This document shows positions 16,398 through 24,116 of a DNA stretch of 64,000 nucleotides, piece after piece. The DNA is from RGIG5472 sp051867615 (GTDB lineage Bacteria; Bacillota; Clostridia; Oscillospirales; Oscillospiraceae): assembly GCA_051867615.1 (NCBI GenBank), contig JBJDYU010000014.1:1-64000 (forward strand). The letters run 5' to 3'. The position numbers and the translations under genes are program-made. Below the pieces are notes generated by a model. It was not told where the DNA came from, searched no databases, and saw only the letters and a list, made by a program, of their open reading frames with translations. Within the stretch, counting starts at the first letter, position 1. Each line of letters opens with the position of its first letter.

Positions 16398-17799
16398 AGC
16401 CAGTCTGCAATTCAAGATAGGCCTGAGCTATATCCTGGTCATCGTGGCGGTGCTGGTGCTGCTGAATACCTATCCCGTCGTGGTGAGCGAGGATCTGGTG
16501 TTCCAGTCCAAGGCCGGGACGCTGCAAAGCAGCGTGTCCGTCATGACCTCCTCGCTGTCGGCGCTGGAGCGTCTGACGGAGGAGAACGTGGCGCAGGTGA
16601 TGGCGGCGGCGGAGGACGCGGGACTGACCCGCATCCTCGTGACGGACGCCGCGGGCCGCGTGCTGTACGACACCCGGGAGATCGGCGGTGCCGTGGGCTC
16701 CTATGCGCTTTTGTCGGAGGTGGTGCAGGCCCTGCGGGGAAACGACGTGGTCTATTCCGCCTATGAAAACGGCGCATTGCGCTCCCGGGCGGCGTCGCCG
16801 GTGCTGCACCAGAACCAGATCATCGGCGCGGTGTTCGCCTATGAGTACGACGCGGAGCAGGCGGCGCTGCTGAAGGGCTTTCAGATGAACCTCTGGCGTA
16901 TGTCCATCGGCGTGGCCGCCATCGTGCTGCTGGTGAGCGTGCTGCTGTCAAAGGCCCTCACCGGCCGCATCAGCGAGCTGCTGGAGGCCATCCGCAGCGT
17001 CCGGGAGGGCGCGTACAGCCACCGGGCGGAGGTAGGCGGAGGCGACGAGATCGCCCAGATCGCGGCGGAGTTCAACAGCATGACCGACCAGCTGCAGCAG
17101 ACCGAGGCGGCCCGCCGCCGCTTCGTCTCCGACGCGTCCCATGAGCTGAAAACGCCGCTGGCAGCCATCCGGCTGCTGACAGATTCCATTTTGCAGACGG
17201 AGAACATGGACGCGGAAACGACACGGGAATTCATCTCCGACATCGGCGTGGAGGCGGAGCGGCTCAGTCGCGTCACGGAGGACCTGCTGCGCCTGACCCG
17301 GCTCGACAACGACGTGCTGGCGGCGGCGGTGGAGGTGGAGCTGGCGCCCATGCTGCAGCGCGTGGTGCGCATGATGGACTTCCTCGCGGAGGAAAAGCAG
17401 ATCGATCTGAGCTATGAGGCCGAGGAGGGCTGCACGGTGCTGGCGGCGGCGGACGAGATCCATCAGATCATCTATAACCTGGTGGACAACGCCATCAAAT
17501 ACAGCCGCAGCGGCGGCTTCGTGCAGATCAGCCTCCGCCGGGAGGGGGAGATGGCGGTTCTCTCCGTGGCGGACAACGGCATCGGCATCCCGGAGGAGGA
17601 GCTGGAGCACGTTTTTGAGCGCTTTTATCGGGTGGACAAGGCCCGCAGCCGCAGCGCCGGCGGGACGGGCCTGGGCCTCGCCATTGTCAGCGATCTGGTG
17701 CGCAAGCGCGGCGGCACGGTGACGGCCGCCTGCCGGGAGGGCGGAGGCAGCGTGTTCACGGTGCGCCTGCCGCTGGCGAAAGGGGGCGGCGCGGCATGA
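16372..17799 (+). CDS. Membrane sensor histidine kinase
   Basis: 475 residues: membrane helix (about 13-35), an extracytoplasmic sensor region (about 36-172) resembling a single Cache/PAS-like domain, a second helix (about 176-197), HAMP (198-250), HisKA with phospho-acceptor His257 in SDASHELKTPLAAIR, and an ATPase domain with the N box (NLVDNAIKYS), GIGIPEEELEHVFERFYR and GTGLGLAI. The GTG start lies inside the preceding regulator gene. The stop overlaps the GerMN gene start by 4 bases. The layout resembles PhoR/WalK-type kinases. Confidence 0.93.
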   Translation: MWAIISRVKASLQFKIGLSYILVIVAVLVLLNTYPVVVSEDLVFQSKAGTLQSSVSVMTSSLSALERLTEENVAQVMAAAEDAGLTRILVTDAAGRVLYDTREIGGAVGSYALLSEVVQALRGNDVVYSAYENGALRSRAASPVLHQNQIIGAVFAYEYDAEQAALLKGFQMNLWRMSIGVAAIVLLVSVLLSKALTGRISELLEAIRSVREGAYSHRAEVGGGDEIAQIAAEFNSMTDQLQQTEAARRRFVSDASHELKTPLAAIRLLTDSILQTENMDAETTREFISDIGVEAERLSRVTEDLLRLTRLDNDVLAAAVEVELAPMLQRVVRMMDFLAEEKQIDLSYEAEEGCTVLAAADEIHQIIYNLVDNAIKYSRSGGFVQISLRREGEMAVLSVADNGIGIPEEELEHVFERFYRVDKARSRSAGGTGLGLAIVSDLVRKRGGTVTAACREGGGSVFTVRLPLAKGGGAA

Positions 17800-18695
17800 A
17801 GTGGAATCGGCTGGCGCTGCTGTGCCTGCTGCTGGGCGCGCTGATGGCAGGAGCCTGTGCGGGCCGGGAGACGGCGGAGCAGGGGGCGTACGCGCTGTAC
17901 TATCTCGTGGCCGACCCCGGAGCGCTGGGCGGCGACGCCGTGCGGGCGGAATACTGCGACCTGACGCTGCCGGAGGAGCCGGAGAAGGCCGCGCGGCTGC
18001 TGCTGGAGCGCTACTGGGCAGGCCCCCAGCGGGAGGAGCTGGCAAGCCCCCTGCCGGAGGGGGCGCAGCTGCTGGAGGTGGAGCTCAGCGGCGGAAAGCT
18101 GCGGCTGGACGTCTCCGCATCCTATGGGATGCTCTCCGGCGTGGAGCTGACGCTGGCGGACAGCTGCCTGACGCTGACCATGACCCAGCTGCCCGGGATT
18201 TACTCCGTCACGGTGACGGTGAACGGCGAGCCGCTGGAGTACCGCGCCGTGCAGGAGCTGCAGGCCCGGGATGTGCTGCTGAGCACGGCGGAGGATCTGG
18301 TGGCCACGCTGGAGGCGCGGCTCTGGTTTATCGACGATGAAACGGGCGAGCTGGTGGAGGAGCGCCGGAAGATCCCGGTCTACGAGGGCGGCACCCGGGC
18401 GGAAAGCGTGCTGGAGGCGCTGCTGGACGGCCCGGAGAGCGATGCGCTCCGCTCCGCTTTCCCGGAGGAGTATGACTTCCTCTCCGTGCAGGTGGAGGAG
18501 GATATCTGCTATGTGAATCTTTCCTCCCAGTCCCTGGCGCTGTTGGAGGGCGGCGAGGTCACGGCGCTGGAGGCCGCGGCAAGGTCTCTCTGCTCCCTGC
18601 CCATGGTCTCCTCCGTCCGCTATCTGGTGGACGGCGAGATGGCGGAGCGGTACGGCGCGGCCCGCGTGGACGAGCCGTATCTTTCCCAGTCCTGA
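17796..18695 (+). CDS. GerMN-domain lipoprotein
   Basis: 299 residues with a lipoprotein-like signal (hydrophobic 7-18, then LMAGAC with the putative lipid Cys at 21; the box is imperfect). Two GerMN-type repeats can be seen, the second (about 175-285) with KIPVYEGG, ESVLEALLDGP and the CYVNLSSQSLALLEGG strand. GerM of Bacillus, with two such domains, acts in spore cortex morphogenesis and germination, where it associates with the SpoIIIA-SpoIIQ channel. Here it is the last gene of the comEA-regulator-kinase operon, so it could equally be an envelope-stress lipoprotein. Confidence 0.8.
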   Translation: MKWNRLALLCLLLGALMAGACAGRETAEQGAYALYYLVADPGALGGDAVRAEYCDLTLPEEPEKAARLLLERYWAGPQREELASPLPEGAQLLEVELSGGKLRLDVSASYGMLSGVELTLADSCLTLTMTQLPGIYSVTVTVNGEPLEYRAVQELQARDVLLSTAEDLVATLEARLWFIDDETGELVEERRKIPVYEGGTRAESVLEALLDGPESDALRSAFPEEYDFLSVQVEEDICYVNLSSQSLALLEGGEVTALEAAARSLCSLPMVSSVRYLVDGEMAERYGAARVDEPYLSQS

Positions 18696-18708
18696 ACCCG
18701 TATAAATG

Positions 18709-18742
18709 AGGCCGGCAGGTTACACCTGCCGGCCTTGATTTA
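18709..18742. terminator. Terminator between the GerMN gene and the convergent DUF1294 gene
   Basis: AGGCCGGCAGGT (18709-18720), loop TAC, ACCTGCCGGCCT (18724-18735), then TTGATTT. Confidence 0.75.
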
Positions 18743-18754
18743 TCGTTGCGCCGC

Positions 18755-19108
18755 TCACCGCAGCAAAAGCCATAGCCCCAGCGCCAGCTGCAGCAGGAAA
18801 AGCAGGGGCACGCCGCAGCGGAAATACCAGTGCCGCGTCTTGTGATGGAACACCCGCATACCCAGCAGCGCTCCCAGGCTCCCGCCCAGCAGGGGCAGCA
18901 GCAGGAGCGTCCGTTCCCGGATGCGCCACTTTTCCCTCCGCGCCCTGCGCTTGTCTATCCCGTACAGCAGAAAGGTCAGGAGATTGATGAGCAGGAGGTA
19001 CAGCAGCGCCGCACCTGCCGCACCATTACCCGGCGCGGCGAGAAACAGCGCGGTGGGGCCGTCCGCCCCGCCGATGATGCCCAGGGAAAGTGTGGAAAGA
19101 AACGGCAT
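18755..19108 (-). CDS. DUF1294 membrane protein with an IIGGADGPTA-containing N-terminus
   Basis: A 117-residue protein. The C-terminal part (about 33-117) is a DUF1294 domain: INLLTFLLYGIDKRRARREKWRI, a LLGGSLGALLGMRVFHHKTRHW signature split over two helices, and a last membrane helix. The first 32 residues contain GIIGGADGPTALFL, a motif I know from the beta subunit of sodium-pumping decarboxylases and unusual for DUF1294. GGGAGGAG precedes ATG 19108, so the extension is probably real. DUF1294 has no firmly assigned function. Confidence 0.85.
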   Translation of the reverse strand: MPFLSTLSLGIIGGADGPTALFLAAPGNGAAGAALLYLLLINLLTFLLYGIDKRRARREKWRIRERTLLLLPLLGGSLGALLGMRVFHHKTRHWYFRCGVPLLFLLQLALGLWLLLR

Positions 19109-19158
19109 GAGCTCCTCCCAAAAAGGACAATATATAGGGTGGAATATCTAATAAACTG

Positions 19159-20091
19159 TCAGTTTTTCAGCTCGCACAGGGCGCAGGCCGTCCGGGCGGC
19201 CAGCCGGGCGTTGTTGTACACCAGCTGGATGTTGCTGGCGAGACTGTCGCCGCCGGTGATGTCCTTGATCTTCGCGAGGAGGAAGGGCGTGGTCTCCTTG
19301 CCGTGGATGCCCAGACGGTGGGACTCCGCCACCGCCTCGTCGATGGCCTTGTTGATGAGCTCGTGATCCATGGAGTACTCCTCGGGGATGGGGTTCGTCA
19401 CCAGCATACCGCCCCGGAGGCCCAGCGTCTGCTTCACATGGAAGGTGCGGGCCAGCTCCTCGGGGGTGTCGAGCCGGTAATCCACCGGGAAACCGGAGCG
19501 GCGCGTATAGAAAGCGGGCAGCTCCTCCGTGCCGTAGCCGATGACGGGCACGCCGTGGGTCTCCAGATACTCCAGCGTCAGCCCCAGATCCAGAATGGAC
19601 TTGGCGCCCGCGCAGATCACCATAACAGGGGTCTGGGCCAGCTCCTCCAGGTCGGCGGAGATGTCCATGGTGGTCTCCGCGCCCCGGTGGACGCCGCCGA
19701 TGCCGCCGGTGGCGAAGATTTTGATGCCCGCCATGTGGGCGATGATCATGGTGGTGGTGACGGTGGTGGCGCCGTCCATGCCTTTCGCCACCAGCACCGG
19801 CAGATCCCGGCGGGAGGCCTTGGTCACCGCCGTGCCGGTGCGGCCGAGATAGTCGATCTCCGCCTCCGTCAGGCCGGCCTTCAGCCGTCCGCCCAGAATG
19901 GCAATGGTGGCGGGCACGGCGCCGTTTTCGCGGATGATCTGCTCCACCCGCAGCGCGGTCTCCACGTTCTGGGGATAGGGCATACCGTGGGAGATGATGG
20001 TGCTTTCGAGGGCCACCACGGGCCTGCCCGCGGCGACTGCCTCGCGCACTTCTTCGGTCATATCGAGATAGGGATTCAGCTGCATAGTCAT
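19159..20091 (-). CDS. psuG: Pseudouridine-5'-phosphate glycosidase PsuG
   Basis: Cleaves the C-C glycosidic bond of pseudouridine 5'-phosphate to uracil and ribose 5-phosphate. The 310-residue product matches the whole family: ALESTIISHGMPYPQN, KASRRDLP, DGATTVTTTMIIAHMAGI, FATGGIGGVHRGAE, PVMVICAGAKSILDLG and TNPIPEEYSM. It follows psuK after 3 bases, its AGGAGG lies in the last codons of psuK, and the pair forms the standard two-step pseudouridine salvage pathway used to recycle nucleosides from RNA turnover. Confidence 0.96.
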   Translation of the reverse strand: MTMQLNPYLDMTEEVREAVAAGRPVVALESTIISHGMPYPQNVETALRVEQIIRENGAVPATIAILGGRLKAGLTEAEIDYLGRTGTAVTKASRRDLPVLVAKGMDGATTVTTTMIIAHMAGIKIFATGGIGGVHRGAETTMDISADLEELAQTPVMVICAGAKSILDLGLTLEYLETHGVPVIGYGTEELPAFYTRRSGFPVDYRLDTPEELARTFHVKQTLGLRGGMLVTNPIPEEYSMDHELINKAIDEAVAESHRLGIHGKETTPFLLAKIKDITGGDSLASNIQLVYNNARLAARTACALCELKN

Positions 20092-20094
20092 ATA

Positions 20095-21012
20095 TCATTT
20101 ACCTCCTGCAGGTTGGATGCTCTCCCAGCACATGGCGGGAGAGATGGTCTCATAGGAACGGGCGGCGATGGCGGCGGCCCGCAGGGCTGTGGCGGCGGTC
20201 TCTGACAGAGAGAGGCCCCGCACGCTGGACGCGGCGATGGCGGCGGTCATGGCGTCTCCGCAGCCGGTGGCGTTCACCATGCCGTCGGTCTTTTCGGGGC
20301 GAAGGCGGACGGCCTCGCCGGAAGCGTCCGCGAAGTAGCACCCTGCGGCGGAAAGGGAGAGACAGACCCGCCGCAGGCCGGTTCCCAGCAGCGCCTTGGC
20401 TGCTTTCGGCAGGTCCTCCTCGCCGCGGATGGCCACGCCGCTGAGCAGCTCCGCCTCCATGCGGTTGGGCTTGACGCACCAGAGCCGTCCGAGGGCCCGG
20501 CGCAGCCGCTCCGCCTTCACGGTGGAGACGGGGTCCGCCAGAATGGGGACGGTGCAGCGCTCCGCGAGATACAGGATGCTCTCCTCCGGCAGGTTCGCGT
20601 CCACCACGCAGAGGGCGGCGCTGTTAATAAGCGCGAGACGGCTTTCGAGGAATTCCGGCGTCATGCGCCGGTAGATCTCCATGTCGCTCACCGCGAGAGC
20701 CATGTCTCCGTCTGGCTGGGCCAGATAGAGGTAGGACGAGGTGCTTTCCCCGGGCAGCACGGCGCTGCCGGAGAGGTCCATGCCGATGCCCTCCGCGTGC
20801 TCGCGGATGGTATCGCCGAAGCGGTCGTCCCCGAACACGGTGACGAGGGAGACGTCCATGCCCATCAGACGCAGGTTGTGGGCGATGTTCCGCCCCACGC
20901 CGCCAAGAGAAGTGCGGACGCGCCCGGGGTTCGAGTCTCCCGAAATGAGGGGCGCGTGGGAGATGGCGCCGATGTCGTAATTGACGCCGCCCACTACGGC
21001 AATGTGGCGCAT
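20095..21012 (-). CDS. psuK: Pseudouridine kinase PsuK (PfkB family)
   Basis: A 305-residue ribokinase-fold sugar/nucleoside kinase: the N-terminal VVGGVNYDIGA strand, GGVGRNIAHNL, KPNRMEAELLSG, and the C-terminal MVNATGCGDAMTA with the anion hole and catalytic Asp. Many PfkB kinases look alike; the assignment to pseudouridine rests on the directly adjacent psuG. Together they convert pseudouridine to its 5'-phosphate and then to uracil plus ribose 5-phosphate. It is transcribed divergently from asnS. Confidence 0.9.
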   Translation of the reverse strand: MRHIAVVGGVNYDIGAISHAPLISGDSNPGRVRTSLGGVGRNIAHNLRLMGMDVSLVTVFGDDRFGDTIREHAEGIGMDLSGSAVLPGESTSSYLYLAQPDGDMALAVSDMEIYRRMTPEFLESRLALINSAALCVVDANLPEESILYLAERCTVPILADPVSTVKAERLRRALGRLWCVKPNRMEAELLSGVAIRGEEDLPKAAKALLGTGLRRVCLSLSAAGCYFADASGEAVRLRPEKTDGMVNATGCGDAMTAAIAASSVRGLSLSETAATALRAAAIAARSYETISPAMCWESIQPAGGK

Positions 21013-21060
21013 AGGCCCCGCCTCCTTTCCCGGTCAGTGTGTGCCGCGTTTCTGCTTTTT

Positions 21061-21089
21061 ATCATAATATCCCCAGGGAGAAAAGTCAA
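21061..21089 (-). promoter_or_regulatory. Promoter for psuK-psuG
   Basis: On the minus strand TTGACT (21089-21084), 17 bases, TATGAT (21066-21061). Confidence 0.7.
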
Positions 21090-21102
21090 CGCGAAGAATC
21101 CC

Positions 21103-21131
21103 TTGCCAAACAGAGGAAAAGTCTATATAAT
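21103..21131 (+). promoter_or_regulatory. Promoter for asnS
   Basis: TTGCCA (21103-21108), 17 bases, TATAAT (21126-21131), about 40 bases before asnS and back to back with the psuK promoter. Confidence 0.75.
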
Positions 21132-21171
21132 ATATCTGTTTAGGAAATATCCCGAAAAGGAGAGAAACTAT

Positions 21172-22566
21172 ATGGAAAGAACCAGGATCGCGGCGATCTA
21201 CGCCGACAGCGAGACCCTTGGCGGCAGGACGGTGACCGTCTGCGGCTGGGCCAGGACCATCCGTGATATGAAGACCTTCGGCTTTGTGGAGCTGAACGAC
21301 GGTTCCTGCTTTAGGAACCTGCAGGTGGTCATGGATGCGAACGTCCTTGCCAACTATAAGGAGATCGCGTCGCAGAACGTGGGCGCGGCCCTCATCGTCA
21401 CCGGCACCGTGGTGCTGACGCCGGAGGCAAAGCAGCCGCTGGAGGTCAAGGCGGAGCGCATCGAGGTGGAGGGTACCTCCACGCCGGACTATCCCCTGCA
21501 AAAGAAGCGCCACAGCGTGGAATTCCTCCGCACCATCCAGCACCTCCGTCCCCGGACGAACCTGTTCAGCGCCACATTCCGCGTCCGCAGCGTGGCGGCC
21601 TACGCGGTGCATGAGTTCTTCCAGGAGCGCGGCTTCGTCTACGTCCATACGCCCATCATTACCGCCAGCGACTGCGAGGGCGCGGGCGAGATGTTCCGCG
21701 TGACCACGCTGGATATGGAGAACCCGCCCCGCACGGCGGAGGGCAAGGTGGATTTCAGCCAGGACTTCTTCGGCAGGAGCGCCAACCTGACCGTCTCCGG
21801 CCAGCTGAACGCGGAGAACTTCGCCATGGCCTTCGGCGACGTGTACACCTTCGGCCCCACTTTCCGGGCGGAGAACTCCAACACCCAGCGCCACGCCGCT
21901 GAGTTCTGGATGATCGAGCCGGAGATGGCGTTCACTGACCTCGCGGGAGACATGGACGTGGCGGAGGCCATGATCAAGCACATCATCCGCCGGGTCATGG
22001 AGCGCTGCCCCGACGAGATGGCGTTTTTCAACAGCTTTGTGGACAAGGGCCTGGTGGAGCGCCTGACCCATGTCATGAACAGCGATTTCGGCCGCGTCAG
22101 CTACACCGAGGCGGTGGAGATTTTGAAGCAGCACAACGACCAGTTCGACTACAAGGTGGACTGGGGCACCGACCTGCAGACCGAGCATGAGCGCTTCCTC
22201 ACCGAGCAGGTGTACAAGCGCCCGGTGTTCGTGACGGACTATCCCAAGGAGATCAAGGCCTTCTATATGCGCCTGAACGACGACGGTAAGACCGTCGCCG
22301 CGGCGGACTGCCTGGTGCCCGGCATCGGCGAGATCATCGGCGGTTCCCAGCGCGAGGAGCGGCTGGAGCTGCTGGAGCAGCGCATCCGGGAGCTGGGCAT
22401 GAAGCCGGAGGATTACTGGTGGTATCTGGACCTCCGCCGCTACGGCAGCTGCAAGCACGCGGGCTTCGGCCTGGGCTTTGAGCGCATGGTGATGTATCTC
22501 ACGGGCGTGAACAACATCCGCGACGTGGAGCTGCACCCGAGAACGGTGGGCAACGCGGATTTCTAA
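21172..22566 (+). CDS. asnS: Asparaginyl-tRNA synthetase
   Basis: Class IIb aminoacyl-tRNA synthetase of 464 residues. It has an N-terminal OB-fold anticodon-binding domain (about 18-105, GGRTVTVCGWARTIRDMKTFGFVEL), then the class II core with motif 2 (FRAENSNTQRHAAEFWMIEPE) and motif 3 (GFGLGFERMVMYLTG). The FFGRSANLTVSGQL and NTQRH sequences favour AsnRS over AspRS. ATG 21172 is preceded by AAGGAGAG. No T-box leader is visible in the short 5' region. Confidence 0.96.
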   Translation: MERTRIAAIYADSETLGGRTVTVCGWARTIRDMKTFGFVELNDGSCFRNLQVVMDANVLANYKEIASQNVGAALIVTGTVVLTPEAKQPLEVKAERIEVEGTSTPDYPLQKKRHSVEFLRTIQHLRPRTNLFSATFRVRSVAAYAVHEFFQERGFVYVHTPIITASDCEGAGEMFRVTTLDMENPPRTAEGKVDFSQDFFGRSANLTVSGQLNAENFAMAFGDVYTFGPTFRAENSNTQRHAAEFWMIEPEMAFTDLAGDMDVAEAMIKHIIRRVMERCPDEMAFFNSFVDKGLVERLTHVMNSDFGRVSYTEAVEILKQHNDQFDYKVDWGTDLQTEHERFLTEQVYKRPVFVTDYPKEIKAFYMRLNDDGKTVAAADCLVPGIGEIIGGSQREERLELLEQRIRELGMKPEDYWWYLDLRRYGSCKHAGFGLGFERMVMYLTGVNNIRDVELHPRTVGNADF

Positions 22567-22573
22567 AACAGCT

Positions 22574-22672
22574 CGCAAAACGCAGGCGTTTTGCGAAGAT
22601 GAGCAGGAAATCCGGAACTCGATTTTCACAAGTGAAAAAAGTCGTTCCGGATTTCCTGTAAAGAGTTTTTTC
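22574..22672 (+). terminator. Compound terminator after asnS
   Basis: First hairpin CGCAAAACGC/GCGTTTTGCG (22574-22595). A second, longer one pairs CAGGAAATCCGGAAC (22604-22618) with its complement (22644-22658), has an inner TTTTCAC/GTGAAAA stem, and is followed by AGAGTTTTTT. Confidence 0.75.
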
Positions 22673-22680
22673 CAACGTAC

Positions 22681-22763
22681 ACGCCGCCGGAAAAAACGGA
22701 TTTCAGTAGCGGCGGCGTATGCCGCCGGGAAAAACATACCCATTTCCGGGGCGTATGCCCCGG
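22681..22763 (+). other. Array of competing hairpins upstream of the XpaC-like gene
   Basis: ACGCCGCC (22681-22688) can pair with GGCGGCGT (22711-22718), but GGCGGC (22711-22716) can also pair with GCCGCC (22721-22726) around a GTAT loop. A third hairpin, CCGGGGC-GTAT-GCCCCGG (22746-22763), repeats the GTAT loop. The mutually exclusive pairings lie within the 150 bases before the next start codon. Confidence 0.5.
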
Positions 22764-22818
22764 GGAATGAGGGGTTTGTCAGGATCAGATCTGTTTGAGC
22801 GAAGGAGGGAACAGCGGT

Positions 22819-24024
22819 ATGGAACCCAACGAAAAGCCTCCGGTCAGCGGCGGCGAGCCGCGCCGGAGCGGTACATACGGCACGGGCGGCGCTTACGGCA
22901 GCGGCCGGGGCGGCAATTCCGGCCCGGGGATCGACTGGGGCCTTCTCACCAGCTGGCCCTTTATCGTGGCCGCGTTCGCGTTCGGCCTCTGGCCCGTGGG
23001 ACTGCTGCTGATCTTGAAGGGCGCGTCTCTCAGCGAGGAGGAAAAGCGCCGCAAGAAGGCTCCGCAGCCCTCCCGCCCCCATCCCGCGGACAGCGTCAGG
23101 GAGACGGTCACCACTGCCCGCGGCACGGTCAAGAGCCAGACCAAGCAGAAGAAAAAGACCGGCTCGTGGCTGGCTTTCATCATTATGGGCGCCATTCTCG
23201 CTATCAGCGGCCTCGGCGCCGTGTATGAGACCATCGACATGATCGCTTTTCTGGGGTCTGTTTCCGGCTATCTGGGCGAGCTGTGGACGAACCTGACGGT
23301 GCTTGCCGCAGGCGGCGCCATGCTGGGCTTCGGCATCGGAAAACGGCGGCAGCAGCGGCGCTTTCCGCTGTACCTCTCCGTCATAGCCGGCCGCCGGGCC
23401 GTCTCTATTCAGGAGATCGCCTCCGCTATGGGCCTTTCCCAGCGCAAAGTGGTCAAGGACCTGCAGAAAATGGTGGAGATGGGCTGGCTCCCCGCGGGAG
23501 CGTATCTGGACATGGGCCGTGGCTACTACTTTGCCGACGCTTCCGCCGTGCCGGAGGAAAAGCCGAAGGAGGAGCCGAAAAAAGAGCCTGAGAAGCCAGT
23601 GGAGGGCTATGACGCCATCCTGCGGAACATCCGGGAGCTGAACGACCGCATCGCGGACGAGACGCTGTCCCGCCAGATCGACAAGATCGAGGACATTTCC
23701 CGGAAGATCTTCCGTGAGGTGGAGCGCTGCCCGGAGAAGAAGGGCCAGATCAGCACGCTGCTGAATTACTATCTTCCCACTACCCAGAAGTTGCTGGATT
23801 CCTACGCCACCTTTGAGGCCGCCGGCGTGGAGGGGGAGAATATGTCCCAGGCCAAGGCCCGCATCGAGGCCACCATGGACCGCATCGTCCGGGGCTTTGA
23901 AAAGCAGCTGGACCAGCTCTATTCCTCCGACGCCATGGATGTGGAGTCCGACATCCGGGTGATGGAGAGTATGCTGAACCGGGACGAGGCCAGCACGGAA
24001 AAGGACTTCGGACTGAAGCTGTAA
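22819..24024 (+). CDS. XpaC-family membrane protein with an internal winged-helix segment
   Basis: 401 residues. A glycine-rich N-terminus is followed by membrane segments at about 40-66, 115-135 and 150-168, then a helix-turn-helix-like stretch (about 185-245, with SIQEIASAMGLSQRKVVKDLQKM), a Lys/Glu/Pro linker and a C-terminal helical domain (about 265-400). The C-terminal domain contains LLNYYLPTTQKLLDSYATFE and VRGFEKQLDQLY, as in the 5-bromo-4-chloroindolyl phosphate hydrolysis (XpaC) family. A shorter paralogue lies at 55047-55739. The biochemical function of this family is unproven. GGAGGG precedes ATG 22819. Confidence 0.8.
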   Translation: MEPNEKPPVSGGEPRRSGTYGTGGAYGSGRGGNSGPGIDWGLLTSWPFIVAAFAFGLWPVGLLLILKGASLSEEEKRRKKAPQPSRPHPADSVRETVTTARGTVKSQTKQKKKTGSWLAFIIMGAILAISGLGAVYETIDMIAFLGSVSGYLGELWTNLTVLAAGGAMLGFGIGKRRQQRRFPLYLSVIAGRRAVSIQEIASAMGLSQRKVVKDLQKMVEMGWLPAGAYLDMGRGYYFADASAVPEEKPKEEPKKEPEKPVEGYDAILRNIRELNDRIADETLSRQIDKIEDISRKIFREVERCPEKKGQISTLLNYYLPTTQKLLDSYATFEAAGVEGENMSQAKARIEATMDRIVRGFEKQLDQLYSSDAMDVESDIRVMESMLNRDEASTEKDFGLKL

Positions 24025-24035
24025 CGAAAACGGTG

Positions 24036-24072
24036 CGCGCCCCTGCCGGGTATCCCGGCAGGGCGCGTTTTT
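24036..24072 (+). terminator. Terminator after the XpaC-like gene
   Basis: CGCGCCCCTGCCGGG (24036-24050), loop TAT, CCCGGCAGGGCGCG with one bulge, then TTTTTG. Confidence 0.8.
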
Positions 24073-24116
24073 GTTCGCTGCAAAAGGCCGCGGCGTAAAG
24101 CAGCAAAGGGCGCAGG

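Noticed and set aside
20925..20945. TTCGAGTC-like tRNA T-arm sequence
   Set aside because: It lies inside psuK and no cloverleaf or acceptor stem can be built around it.
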